64,000 nt of DNA, from NCBI RefSeq assembly GCF_002931555.1, contig NZ_PSTZ01000007.1:558001-622000 (forward strand), in the 5' to 3' direction. This document shows, piece after piece, positions 20,000 through 29,025 of this stretch (within the stretch, counting starts at the first letter, position 1; each line of letters opens with the position of its first letter). The notes beneath the pieces are model-generated. The model had not been told where the DNA came from. It worked only from the letters and a program-made list of their open reading frames with translations, and searched no databases. A program made the translations under genes and the position numbers. The stretch is from Pseudoclavibacter sp. RFBB5. GTDB lineage: Bacteria > Actinomycetota > Actinomycetes > Actinomycetales > Microbacteriaceae.

Positions 20000-20464
20000 A
20001 TGCCAGTTTTCCACGAGCGCCTGTGGCCCGCCGCCTGGGTCTACGCCGTCGGCTTCCTCATGGTGCCTGCCGTCATCCTCGTCTTCACGCCCATCAACGT
20101 CTGGATCGGCGCCGCGATCGCGGTCACCCTCTACGCGGCGTTCTTGACGCTGATCTTGGCGTACTCCCCCATCATCGAGGTCACGGCGACCCAGGTCCGC
20201 GTCGCCGGGGCGCACGTCCCACTGAGCTTCACAGGCCAGTGCATCCCCCATACGACCAGGGAGAAGGCCCGCCTGGCGGCCGGTCCTGAGCTCGACCTCC
20301 GCGCGTGGCTGTGCATCAGAGGATGGATTCCGACCTCGCTCACGATCGAGATCACGGATGAGGCAGATCCGGTTCCGTACTGGCTGGTGTCGACGCGCAG
20401 GCCCTCGGAGCTCGTCTCCGCGATCACCGAAGCCCGGGCGGGCGCGCGACGACAGGCCGGCTGA
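20000..20464 (+). CDS. DUF3093 family membrane protein
   Basis: 154 aa. Two adjacent hydrophobic helices at about 10-32 and 35-56 are followed by a soluble C-terminal domain with conserved W-L-C-I-R-G-W-I and P-Y-W-L-V-S-T-R blocks, the actinobacterial DUF3093 layout. Function unknown. It is commonly found divergent from dut, as here, with 75 bp between the two starts. The hairpin at 20497-20530 ends transcription. Confidence 0.85.
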   Translation: MPVFHERLWPAAWVYAVGFLMVPAVILVFTPINVWIGAAIAVTLYAAFLTLILAYSPIIEVTATQVRVAGAHVPLSFTGQCIPHTTREKARLAAGPELDLRAWLCIRGWIPTSLTIEITDEADPVPYWLVSTRRPSELVSAITEARAGARRQAG

Positions 20465-20496
20465 ACAACCCGCCGCCTGCTTGGGGCAGACAAAAG

Positions 20497-20530
20497 AACG
20501 AAGCCGCATCCGGTCGGATGCGGCTTCGTT
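20497..20530. terminator. Bidirectional terminator between DUF3093 and DUF4193 genes
   Basis: Perfect 15-bp stem (20497-20511 with 20516-20530) and 4-nt loop between convergent genes. Confidence 0.85.
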
Positions 20531-20556
20531 CGTGGGTCGTGCTGGCGATCAGTCCG

Positions 20557-20853
20557 TCAGGCGGTCGCGCAGTCGTGGCACACGGGTCCGAGTGCCGAGC
20601 TCTTCTCGAGCTGAGAGCGGTGCTTGACGAGGAAGCACTCGACGCAGGTGAACTCGTCGGCCTGCGGCGGGATCACCACGGTCTCGAGCTCGACGTCTGC
20701 GAGGTCTGCAGCCGAGAGGTCGAAGCTGCCGGGGTTGTCCGCGTCCTCGGCGTCAACGCTGCCGGAGAGACGATCCGGCACTCGCTCCTTCAGCGCCTCG
20801 ATGGACTCTGCGTCATCGTCGGTCTTGCGAGGTGCGTCGTAGTCGGTCGCCAT
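20557..20853 (-). CDS. DUF4193 family small zinc-binding-like protein
   Basis: 98 aa from the ATG at 20853. Acidic N-terminal half (DYDAPRKTDDDAESIEALKE) and a C-terminal CVEC...CHDC pair (about residues 72-95), a compact four-cysteine knuckle expected to bind zinc. DUF4193 is restricted to actinobacteria; its function is unknown, though the acidic tail plus zinc ribbon resembles transcription- or ribosome-associated small proteins. It diverges from sepH, as in many actinobacteria. Confidence 0.88.
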   Translation of the reverse strand: MATDYDAPRKTDDDAESIEALKERVPDRLSGSVDAEDADNPGSFDLSAADLADVELETVVIPPQADEFTCVECFLVKHRSQLEKSSALGPVCHDCATA

Positions 20854-21067
20854 ACCTATCCAAATCTCTTCAAACGAGGGGAACTCCCCCAGGCGCGGCA
20901 ATTGTGCACGACTCAGGGGTGAAACTCAAACCCAGACGAGCGGTGTTCGCGCGGAGCGAGATCAAATGTCCTTCCGACTTGGGCGGCGCGCCCCAGGGCT
21001 CCCCGCTTGCACCGTCCCGACGTGTGATGCTGTGCCCCAGGAATCGGCAACGCCAAGGAGTACGAGC

Positions 21068-22171
21068 ATGCAAGAGCTCAGATTCATCGACCTGGATGAA
21101 GGTGCCCTCGTCGTGTCCGGAGATGACGGCCAGCGCTTCCGAGTCGTGATCGACGAAGCGCTCCGCGATGCCCTGCGGCCGCGCATCTCGACGCGCGTCG
21201 ATGCGCCCAAGGTGCCCCCGCGGGCGATCCAGCAGCTCATCCGCGCAGGGAAGACGATCGACGAGGTGATCGACCTCACCGGGGCCGCTCGCGAGGACGT
21301 GGTGCGCTTCGAGGGTCCCGTGCGCGCAGAGCGCGACTATCTGGTTCGGCAGGCCCGGGCCGTGACGGTGCGCCTGAAGACCGATGCAGACCCGCTCGGA
21401 CAAGACGGGACGAGCTTCGGCGAGGTCATCGACGACCGCCTCGAGGCGTCGAGTGCCACCGCCGTCGTCTGGGATGCCTGGAAGGACGACGAGGAAGGCT
21501 GGCGCGTCGGCCTCTCATTCGCTGTCGACGAGATCTCGCGAGAGGCCCTGTGGGGCTTCGAGCCGAAGACGCAGGCCCTGACCCCGCTCAACCCCACGGC
21601 GACGATGCTCTCGCAGCAAGGAGAGGCGCCTGCGCTCGGCAGCCCCCGGTTGCGGGCCGTCGTCGAAGCTCCCCAGCGCGAGGCGGCACCGGCCGCCAGC
21701 GCTGAGCCCTCCGCGAAGGAGCCGGTCTCGTGGATCGGCGCGGCGGCATCCCGACTCGAGCGTGCGACTGAGCAGCAGCACCACGAGACGGCCGATCTGC
21801 TGGAGGCACTCCGTCGACGCCGGGGTGAGCGAGTCCCGCAGTCGTTCGACGACGAAGATGGCACGGATGAGGACGAGTCGAGCCCCGAGGGCGCCCTCGA
21901 CGAGAGCGGATCGCCCTCTCCCGAGCGCAGTCCCGTGAAGCTCTTCGCTCCTCGCGCCCGCGACGAGGATCGTTTCGAGACGGAGACCATCGAGCCGAGC
22001 GACCTCGGCGCTGGCGGCGTGCGCGCCGTCGATGTGCCGCTCGACGGGCTCGACGAGCCTGCGCGTGACCCTGACGAGCCGACGCACTCGAAGCACTCGC
22101 CGAAGCGCTCAGGGCGTGCGGCGATGCCGAGCTGGGACGAGATCGTCTTCGGCACCCGCAGCGACGAGTAG
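21068..22171 (+). CDS. sepH: Septation protein SepH
   Basis: 367 aa. SepH is an actinobacterial FtsZ-binding protein that promotes Z-ring assembly. The N-terminal domain (about 1-170; MQELRFIDLDEGALVVSG start, helix-turn-helix-like PRAIQQLIRAGKTIDEVIDLTG at about 57-78, then WDAWKDDEEGW) is conserved. The C-terminal ~200 residues are long, acidic, low-complexity and presumably disordered, ending in a short conserved PSWDEIVFG patch near the terminus. AAGGAG lies 7 nt before the ATG. Confidence 0.9.
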   Translation: MQELRFIDLDEGALVVSGDDGQRFRVVIDEALRDALRPRISTRVDAPKVPPRAIQQLIRAGKTIDEVIDLTGAAREDVVRFEGPVRAERDYLVRQARAVTVRLKTDADPLGQDGTSFGEVIDDRLEASSATAVVWDAWKDDEEGWRVGLSFAVDEISREALWGFEPKTQALTPLNPTATMLSQQGEAPALGSPRLRAVVEAPQREAAPAASAEPSAKEPVSWIGAAASRLERATEQQHHETADLLEALRRRRGERVPQSFDDEDGTDEDESSPEGALDESGSPSPERSPVKLFAPRARDEDRFETETIEPSDLGAGGVRAVDVPLDGLDEPARDPDEPTHSKHSPKRSGRAAMPSWDEIVFGTRSDE

Positions 22172-22198
22172 TCGCCGACCATCGACCTGCCCTGCGGG

Positions 22199-23347
22199 TC
22201 AGTGCGCGTAGGCGCCGGCCCGGATGAGGGGGACGATGGTCTCCTCCGGCGTGATCGATCCGTGCTGTCCGACGACGAGTCTCGCCCCTGACTGCACGGA
22301 CGAGGGGTAGTAGGTCACACCCTTGGTGGCCGCGACGATGACATCGCCGATGCGTGCTGCCGCCTCCGGGGCGACGACGGGCCCGTACCAGCCCTCGGAG
22401 ATCGCCGCTGCACGCGTGAGGACAGTGGCGCGAGAGCTCTGCGATTCGTGCCACCGCCTGCGAAGCTCCTCCGTCGCCGAAGCATGCGCGTCCGGCGCCA
22501 GGTACAGGTGACGGAGCCTGGGCTCACCCGCCATCGCGATGACCCCGTCGAAGAGCGGGTCGTCATCGTCGATGTCTATCTGCCGATGTCGCGGGATGTC
22601 GATCATGCCGTGGTCTGCCGTCACGAGGATGCCGATTCCCGCATCCACCCCGCGAGTCAGTGAGTCGAAGGCCGCATCGAGTTCCTCGAGCCGCGCCAGC
22701 CAGGCGTCGGATTCCCATCCGTGCGCATGGCCAGCCTGATCGAGCTCGGCGTTGTAGAGGTAGATGAGCGCGCGCGGGTGCGCGTCGAGGGCGGCGAGGG
22801 TCACCTCGACCCGCTCCTGCATCGACTCGCCCTCGAGGTACATGGCGCCCCGGAGCGAAGCGTGCGTCAGCCCGGAGTCCCGGTACTGGGGCATGCCGAC
22901 CACGATGCTCTGCACTCCGGATGACGCGTCGCGCAGCTGCTCGAAGACCGTCCGCTGCAGCTGCCAGGTGGCTGGGTCCATGCCATCACCCCAGCCGGAC
23001 AGCTGGTTGCGGATGACTCCGGCATCTCGGTCGTAGAGCGAGTATCCGAGCAGCCCATGCTCGCCTGCGCGGGTGGCCGTCGTGAGGGAGGTGATCCCCG
23101 CGACGGTCGTCGAGGGGAACGAGAAGGCGGTGTCCTTCTTGCGCCAGCCGGCGCTCAGCCGCCGCGCGTGCCCGGCTCGGGAACGGAGCATCGCAGCACC
23201 GAGCCCGTCGACGAGCATGACCACCGCAGACCGAGCCGTTGGGAGACCCAGCGGCCCGCGTTCACCTCGCAGCGAGGCAAGCGAATTCGGCAACACGTCG
23301 GAGAGCGTCGGGCGACCGCTCGCCGCGCTGAATAGCATGGACGACAT
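22199..23347 (-). CDS. Alkaline phosphatase superfamily phosphodiesterase/pyrophosphatase
   Basis: 382 aa from the ATG at 23347 (a second ATG at 23338 is equally possible). Type I phosphodiesterase/nucleotide pyrophosphatase fold: metal Asp in MLVDGLGAAML, nucleophile Thr in FPSTTVAGITS, further ligands in NAELDQAGHAHG and VTADHGMIDI, and a late His in VGQHGS. No signal peptide is evident, so it probably acts in the cytoplasm on a nucleotide or phosphodiester. The substrate is not predictable. Divergent from parC with about 50 bp between starts, a conserved actinobacterial neighbour pair. Confidence 0.87.
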   Translation of the reverse strand: MSSMLFSAASGRPTLSDVLPNSLASLRGERGPLGLPTARSAVVMLVDGLGAAMLRSRAGHARRLSAGWRKKDTAFSFPSTTVAGITSLTTATRAGEHGLLGYSLYDRDAGVIRNQLSGWGDGMDPATWQLQRTVFEQLRDASSGVQSIVVGMPQYRDSGLTHASLRGAMYLEGESMQERVEVTLAALDAHPRALIYLYNAELDQAGHAHGWESDAWLARLEELDAAFDSLTRGVDAGIGILVTADHGMIDIPRHRQIDIDDDDPLFDGVIAMAGEPRLRHLYLAPDAHASATEELRRRWHESQSSRATVLTRAAAISEGWYGPVVAPEAAARIGDVIVAATKGVTYYPSSVQSGARLVVGQHGSITPEETIVPLIRAGAYAH

Positions 23348-23400
23348 CCGTCCCAGTCTCCCACAGGGGCGCCGCGGCAACCTCCCTTCCGACAGGTGAC

Positions 23401-25947
23401 ATGAGCACAACACGCAACAACGACTCCTCGGCAATGAGCGAGCAGCGCATCGAGGACATCGACGTCTCGACCGAGATGCAGTCCTCCTTCCTCGAGTACG
23501 CCTACTCGGTCATCTATGCCAGGGCGCTTCCCGACGCGCGGGATGGGCTCAAGCCCGTGCAGCGTCGCATCCTCTACCAGATGGCGGAGATGGGGCTCCG
23601 TCCGGATCGTGGGCACGTGAAGTCGGCGCGTGTCGTCGGTGAGGTCATGGGGCGTCTGCACCCTCACGGTGACACCGCCATCTACGACGCGCTCGTCCGC
23701 ATGGCTCAGGGGTTCGTGCAGCGCGTGCCCACGATCGACGGCCACGGCAACTTCGGGTCGCTCGACGACGGCCCCGCGGCTCCCCGCTACACGGAGGCGA
23801 GACTCGACGCCGCCGCCCTGGCGCTCACGGCTGAGCTCGACGAGGACGTCGTCGACTTCGTTCCCAACTACGACAACTCGACGACGCAGCCAGAGGTGCT
23901 TCCTGCCGCATGGCCGCACCTGCTCGTGAACGGCGCGAGCGGCATCGCCGTCGGCATGGCGACGAACATGGCGCCGCACAACCTCGGCGAGGTGATCGCG
24001 GGAGCGCTGCACCTGCTCGAGAACCCGGGAGCGACGCTCGAGGAGATGATGCAGTTCATCCCCGGGCCCGACCTGCCCTCTGGGGCTCGCATCACGGGCC
24101 TCGACGGCATCCGGGACGCGTACGCGAGCGGCAGGGGCTCGTTCCGGACGCGCGCGACGGCGAGCGTCGAGCGCGTCACGGCGCGCAAGTCCGGCATCGT
24201 CGTCACCGAGCTCCCCTACATGGTCGGTCCCGAGAAGGTCATCGAGAAGATCAAGGACGGGGTGCAGGCCAAGAAGCTGGCCGGCATCAGCGACGTCGCC
24301 GACCTCACGGACCGCAAGCACGGACTGCGCCTCGTCATCGAGATCAAGACCGGCTTCGACCCCGAGGCCGTGCTCGAGCAGCTGTACCGGCACACGCCGC
24401 TCGAGGACATGTTCCACATCAACAACGTGGCGCTCGTCAACGGCGGGCCTCAGACGCTCGGCCTCATCGAGCTGCTTCGCGTCTACCTCGACCACCGCAT
24501 CCAGGTGGTGCGCAGGCGGAGCGCCTTCCGGCTCGCGCGCAAGCTCGAACGCCTCCATCTCGTCGAGGGCCTGCTCATCGCGATCCTCGACATCGACGAG
24601 GTCATCCAGATCATTCGCTCGAGCGACGACGCCTCGGCCGCCGGCGAGCGCCTGCGGATCGTCTTCGACCTCTCGGAGCTCCAGTCGGAGTACATCCTCG
24701 AGCTCCGACTCCGACGCCTCACGAAGTTCTCGCGCATCGAGCTCGAGGCTGAGCGCGACCAGCTGCGGCAGGAGATCGCCGAGCTCGAGCGGCTCCTCGG
24801 CGACGAGATCCTGCTCCGCGCACGTGTCGGCGCGGAGCTCCGCGAGACCAGCGACCGATTCGCGACGCCTCGCCGAACGCTGCTCACCGAGGGAGTCGGT
24901 ACTCCCCCGAAGCGTGGGAAGGCCATCGAGACGACGCAGCTGCAGCTCGCCGACTCGCCGACGCAGGTGCTGCTCTCCACGACGGGCCGCCTGCTCCGCA
25001 TCGACACGACCGAGGCGGATGCACGCCTGCAGCAGCCGCCGAGGCGGAGCAAGCACGACGCCGTCCGCTCGCACGTGACCACGACCGTGCAGGGCGAGCT
25101 CGGCGCTGTCACCAACCTCGGACGGCTCCTGCGTGTCCCAGTGGTGGCGCTCCCGTCGAGCCCGCAGGGGTCAGTGCTGCTCTCGGCTGGGGTGAAGGCA
25201 CACGACTTCGTGGGCCTGACGAGCCCGAAGGAGCAGGTCGTCGCCCTGGTGCCGATCGACCAGGAGACGCCCATCGCCCTCGGGACGAAGCTCGGCGTCG
25301 TCAAGCGGGTCACGGGCATCGACTTCGGGAAGAACCGCGAACTCGAGATCATGACGCTCAAGGCGGGCGACGAAGTCGTCGGTGCAGCGCTCGCCGCCGA
25401 CGACGACGAGCTCGTGTTCGTCTCCGACGACGCGCAGCTGCTGCGATTCTCCGGCAAGCTCGTGCGTCCACAGGGCCGCTCGGCGGCGGGAATGGCCGGC
25501 ATGAAGCTGTCGGACGGGGCAGCCGTGCTCTCGTTCGCCGTCGTCGCGGCGGCCAACATCGACATTGCCGAGGTCGCGAGCGTCGCACGCAACGAGGACG
25601 CGCTGGAAGGCACGGACTCGGGAACCGCGAAGGTCTCGAGCCTGAGCGAGTTCCCGGCGAAGGGCCGCGCGACGGGTGGGGTCAGAGCCCAGCGCCTTCT
25701 CCGCGGCGAGCGCCGCCTCAGCGCGGCCTGGGTCGGGCCAGGCGCCCCCTTCGGAAACGCGCGGGACGGCGCCGTGCGCGCGCTGCCGGCGGGTGGCGCG
25801 AAGCGCGACGCGTCCGGAACCCCACTCGAGCAGGTCGTGGACCTCATCGGCCGCGGCATCGGCGATCCGACGCCGGTCCCGAGCGCCGACGATGAAGAGG
25901 GAACGGCGCACTCAGACGCCGGGGCCGGTGCTTCCGTCGCCGACTGA
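23401..25947 (+). CDS. parC: DNA topoisomerase IV subunit A (GyrA/ParC family)
   Basis: 848 aa. Type IIA topoisomerase cleavage subunit: winged-helix region with R-A-L-P-D-A-R-D-G-L-K-P-V-Q-R-R, the quinolone-pocket helix HPHGDTAIYDALVRMAQ and catalytic Tyr in APRYTEARL. The C-terminal beta-pinwheel (about residues 510-790) lacks a canonical GyrA box (QRRGGKG); the nearest match is QGRSAAG. That, plus the nearby ParE rather than a gyrB-gyrA operon, favours topoisomerase IV over gyrase. The start is uncertain: ATG 23401 has no good ribosome site and an internal ATG at 23434 also fits. Converges with parE. Confidence 0.88.
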   Translation: MSTTRNNDSSAMSEQRIEDIDVSTEMQSSFLEYAYSVIYARALPDARDGLKPVQRRILYQMAEMGLRPDRGHVKSARVVGEVMGRLHPHGDTAIYDALVRMAQGFVQRVPTIDGHGNFGSLDDGPAAPRYTEARLDAAALALTAELDEDVVDFVPNYDNSTTQPEVLPAAWPHLLVNGASGIAVGMATNMAPHNLGEVIAGALHLLENPGATLEEMMQFIPGPDLPSGARITGLDGIRDAYASGRGSFRTRATASVERVTARKSGIVVTELPYMVGPEKVIEKIKDGVQAKKLAGISDVADLTDRKHGLRLVIEIKTGFDPEAVLEQLYRHTPLEDMFHINNVALVNGGPQTLGLIELLRVYLDHRIQVVRRRSAFRLARKLERLHLVEGLLIAILDIDEVIQIIRSSDDASAAGERLRIVFDLSELQSEYILELRLRRLTKFSRIELEAERDQLRQEIAELERLLGDEILLRARVGAELRETSDRFATPRRTLLTEGVGTPPKRGKAIETTQLQLADSPTQVLLSTTGRLLRIDTTEADARLQQPPRRSKHDAVRSHVTTTVQGELGAVTNLGRLLRVPVVALPSSPQGSVLLSAGVKAHDFVGLTSPKEQVVALVPIDQETPIALGTKLGVVKRVTGIDFGKNRELEIMTLKAGDEVVGAALAADDDELVFVSDDAQLLRFSGKLVRPQGRSAAGMAGMKLSDGAAVLSFAVVAAANIDIAEVASVARNEDALEGTDSGTAKVSSLSEFPAKGRATGGVRAQRLLRGERRLSAAWVGPGAPFGNARDGAVRALPAGGAKRDASGTPLEQVVDLIGRGIGDPTPVPSADDEEGTAHSDAGAGASVAD

Positions 25948-25971
25948 CCCGTCGGCTCCGCAAGACAGCGA

Positions 25972-26001
25972 GAAGGCAGGCTCCCGGAGGAGCCTGCCTT
26001 C
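25972..26001. terminator. Bidirectional terminator between parC and parE
   Basis: Perfect 13-bp stem (25972-25984 with 25989-26001) and 4-nt loop between convergent genes. Confidence 0.85.
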
Positions 26002-26024
26002 CTCTACGCGGCGAGTCGGGGCAG

Positions 26025-28124
26025 CTAGACGTCGATGTCCGCCCGCGCGACCTGCTCGGATCCCTCGATGATGAACTCCTTGCGGGGCGCCACATCGCTG
26101 CCCATGAGCAGGTCGAAGACTCGCTCCGCATTGTGGGCGTCAGCGTTCGTGACTCGTCTCAGGAGCCGCGCGCTCGGGTCCATCGTCGTGTTCCAGAGCT
26201 GGTCCTCGTCCATCTCCCCGAGACCCTTGTAGCGCTGGATGGGGTCCTGGTAGCGCTTCCCCTGCTTCTCCAGCTTGGAGAGGAGCGTGTGCAGCTCCTT
26301 CTCGGAGTACGTGTAGACCGTCTCGTTCGGCTTGCGTCCGGCATGCATGATCACGACCCGGTGAAGCGGCGGCACGGCAGCGAAGACCCGCCCTTCGTCG
26401 AGCATGGGGCGCATGTAGCGGAAGAACAGCGTGAGGAGCAGGGTGCGGATGTGCGCGCCATCGACGTCGGCGTCGCTCATCAGGATCACCTTGCCGTACC
26501 GCGCCTGGCCGATGTCGAAGCTCCGACCGGAACCCGCGCCGACGACCTGGATGATCGACGCGCACTCGGAGTTCGAGAGCATGTCCGAGATCGAGGCCTT
26601 CTGCACGTTCAGGATCTTGCCGCGAATCGGCAGCAGGGCCTGGAACTCCGAGTTGCGCGCCGGCTTCGCCGTCCCGAGCGCGGAGTCTCCCTCGACGATG
26701 AACAGCTCGCTCTGCGCGACGTCGTTCGACCGGCAGTCGACGAGCTTCGTCGGCAGCGAGGAGCTCTCGAGCGCGTTCTTGCGACGCTGTGTCTCCTTGT
26801 GGGCGCGCGCGGAGAGGCGCGACTTCATCTCCTGCACGACCTTGTCGAGCAGGAGGTTCGTCTCGGCCTTGTCCTGGCGCTTCGTGGAGGCGAACTTCTC
26901 GGTCAGGCCGGCCGTCACGGCCTTCTGCACGATGGCGCGCGCCGCCGGCGTGCCGAGCACTTCCTTGGTCTGCCCCTCGAACTGCGGCTCGGGAATGCGG
27001 ACCGTCACGACGGCGGTGAGCCCGGCGAGGACGTCGTCCTTGTCGAGCTTGTCGTTGCCGACTTTCAGACGCCTGGCGTTCTTCTCGACCTCTGCGCGGA
27101 AGAAGCGGAGCATGCCCTGCTCGAAGCCCGCGAGGTGAGATCCGCCCTTCGGGGTCGAGATGATGTTGACGAAGCTCTTCACGTTCGTCTCGTACCCGGT
27201 TCCCCAGCGCAGAGCGAGGTCGACGTGCATGGTCCTCGCCACCTCTTTCGTCACGAGCTGGAGGCCCTCGTCGTCGAGCACTGGGATGGTCTCGGTGAAC
27301 TCTCCGCTGCCTTCGATGCGCCACGTGTCGGTCGTGGGGGCGTCCGGAGCGAGGAAGTCGGCGAACTCGGTGATGCCGCCGTCGAACCGGAACTGCTGCG
27401 TCGTCGGAGCTGTCGACTCGTCGCGCGCGTCCTCGATCACCATCTCGAGGCCGGGCACCAGGAACGCCGTCTGCCTCGCGCGCTCGGCGAGGTCGTTCGT
27501 CTGGAAGCTCGCCTCGCGGATGAAGACCTGCGGGTCCGCCCAGTACCGCACCCGCGTTCCTGTGACCCCGCGCTTGGCCTTCCCGACGACTCGCAGCTCG
27601 CTGGTGCTGGTGAACGGGACGAAGTTCGAGGTCGGGCTCGGCCCGTCAGCGCCGTCCTCGAAGATTCCGGGCTCGCCGCGGCGGAAGCTCATGGCGTAGG
27701 TCTTGCCGCCACGGTCCACCTCGACGTCGAGGCGAGCGGAGAGCGCGTTCACGACGGATGCGCCCACGCCGTGGAGGCCACCCGCGGAACCGTAGTTGCT
27801 CGCGCCGAACTTGCCACCGGCGTGCAGCTTCGTGAACACCACCTCGACACCGCTGAGACCGGTCTTCGGCTCGATGTCGACGGGCACCCCACGTCCGTCG
27901 TCGTCGACGCTGACGGACCCGTCGCTGTGCAGCTGGACGCGGATGCGGGAGCCGTGACCCGCCAGGGCCTCGTCGACCGAGTTGTCGATGATCTCCCACA
28001 GGCAGTGCATGAGTCCCCGGGAGTCGGTCGACCCGATGTACATGCCCGGCCTCTTCCGAACCGCATCGAGCCCATCGAGCACCGAGAGGTGTCTGGCTGA
28101 GTATGCGTCTCCGGAATTCGCCAC
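26025..28124 (-). CDS. parE: DNA topoisomerase IV subunit B (GyrB/ParE family)
   Basis: 699 aa from a GTG start (sequence ANSGDAYSARHLSVLDGLDA matches family N-termini; longer in-frame starts add an Arg-rich non-homologous leader). GHKL ATPase motifs: EIIDNSVDEALAG, DDGRGVPV and GGLHGVGASVVNALS; TOPRIM motifs VEGDSALGTA and LMSDADVDGAHI; C-terminal YKGLGEMDEDQLW. It supplies ATP hydrolysis and the TOPRIM metal site for DNA strand passage with ParC. The two genes are convergent and separated by a strong hairpin, so they must be co-regulated in trans. Confidence 0.92.
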   Translation of the reverse strand: MANSGDAYSARHLSVLDGLDAVRKRPGMYIGSTDSRGLMHCLWEIIDNSVDEALAGHGSRIRVQLHSDGSVSVDDDGRGVPVDIEPKTGLSGVEVVFTKLHAGGKFGASNYGSAGGLHGVGASVVNALSARLDVEVDRGGKTYAMSFRRGEPGIFEDGADGPSPTSNFVPFTSTSELRVVGKAKRGVTGTRVRYWADPQVFIREASFQTNDLAERARQTAFLVPGLEMVIEDARDESTAPTTQQFRFDGGITEFADFLAPDAPTTDTWRIEGSGEFTETIPVLDDEGLQLVTKEVARTMHVDLALRWGTGYETNVKSFVNIISTPKGGSHLAGFEQGMLRFFRAEVEKNARRLKVGNDKLDKDDVLAGLTAVVTVRIPEPQFEGQTKEVLGTPAARAIVQKAVTAGLTEKFASTKRQDKAETNLLLDKVVQEMKSRLSARAHKETQRRKNALESSSLPTKLVDCRSNDVAQSELFIVEGDSALGTAKPARNSEFQALLPIRGKILNVQKASISDMLSNSECASIIQVVGAGSGRSFDIGQARYGKVILMSDADVDGAHIRTLLLTLFFRYMRPMLDEGRVFAAVPPLHRVVIMHAGRKPNETVYTYSEKELHTLLSKLEKQGKRYQDPIQRYKGLGEMDEDQLWNTTMDPSARLLRRVTNADAHNAERVFDLLMGSDVAPRKEFIIEGSEQVARADIDV

Positions 28125-28326
28125 CGAGGTCCACGTCCTTCTTCTGCGTCGTCGTGCGTTCGATCTCGACCCGGCCGCAGGGCAGCGGCGGGCCACCTTC
28201 GAGCGTAGACCGGATGCGGGATTTCGCGCGCCTCCCACACCAGCGCGGCCCACGCGCGCCTCAGCGGAGGCCAGAACGGCCGGTGCTAGCCTGACCACGC
28301 CCAGCGACGACCAGAGAGGGCACAAC

Positions 28327-29025
28327 GTGCAGACTCCCGAGCCGGTGCGCAGACGCATCCACATCGACCTTCGCGCGATCCGCGAGAACTCGACCCGCCT
28401 CCTCGGGTCGGAGACCGCCAGCTATGCAGACCTCCGCGCGGACGCGTATGGACACGGCGCGGTCCGCGTCGCCGAAGCGCTCGACGCCGAGGGGTACGAG
28501 GGCTTCATCGTCTCCCCCGAGATGGATCGCGCGTCCCTCCTGCACCTCAGCACGCCCCTCCTGCACGCCGATGCCGTGAACTCGGACAGGATCACCGGCG
28601 GCTCGCTGTTCGGCCTCACGGACCGCGCCTACCGCCCAGCCATGCGCGTCAGCGCTGAGATTCTGGCGGTCAAGGATGTCGAAGCCGGCGAGGGCGTCTC
28701 CTACGGCTACAGCTACGTGACCCCGCAGCGAACACAACTTGCGCTGGTGGGCATCGGCTACGCGCACGGCGTCGTCCGGCGCGCATCCAACACGGCACCC
28801 GTGCTCATCGGAGAGGCGACCCGGACCATCGTCGGCGCCATCTCCATGGACCAGTTCTCCGTCGATCTGCTCGGCGCTCCAGCCCAGCCAGGCGACCTGA
28901 CGATCCTCTTCGGCGACCCCGCGGCCGGCGAGCCCAGCATCCTCGACTGGCAGCACGCCACGGGAATCCGGGCCGCCGCGATCGCAAGCAGGATGAGCCC
29001 GCGATTCGAACGGAGTTACACATGA
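28327..29025 (+). CDS. Truncated alanine racemase paralogue (C-terminal domain, Lys-less)
   Basis: 232 aa. It opens like an alanine racemase (RRIHIDLRAIRENS), but the PLP-lysine motif reads LRADAYGHG, with Arg37 where the catalytic Lys should be. Only about 65 residues then replace some 200 residues of the alpha/beta barrel. The C-terminal domain is intact: PAMRVSAEI, GEGVSYGYSY, IGYAHG with the catalytic-base Tyr, and GAISMDQF with the Met-Asp pair lining the partner active site. It overlaps the full-length alr by 4 bp (ATGA). It cannot hold PLP alone; a partner subunit role is inferred. GTG start with GAGAGGG 6 nt upstream and TAGCCT -10 near 28287. Confidence 0.85.
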   Translation: MQTPEPVRRRIHIDLRAIRENSTRLLGSETASYADLRADAYGHGAVRVAEALDAEGYEGFIVSPEMDRASLLHLSTPLLHADAVNSDRITGGSLFGLTDRAYRPAMRVSAEILAVKDVEAGEGVSYGYSYVTPQRTQLALVGIGYAHGVVRRASNTAPVLIGEATRTIVGAISMDQFSVDLLGAPAQPGDLTILFGDPAAGEPSILDWQHATGIRAAAIASRMSPRFERSYT

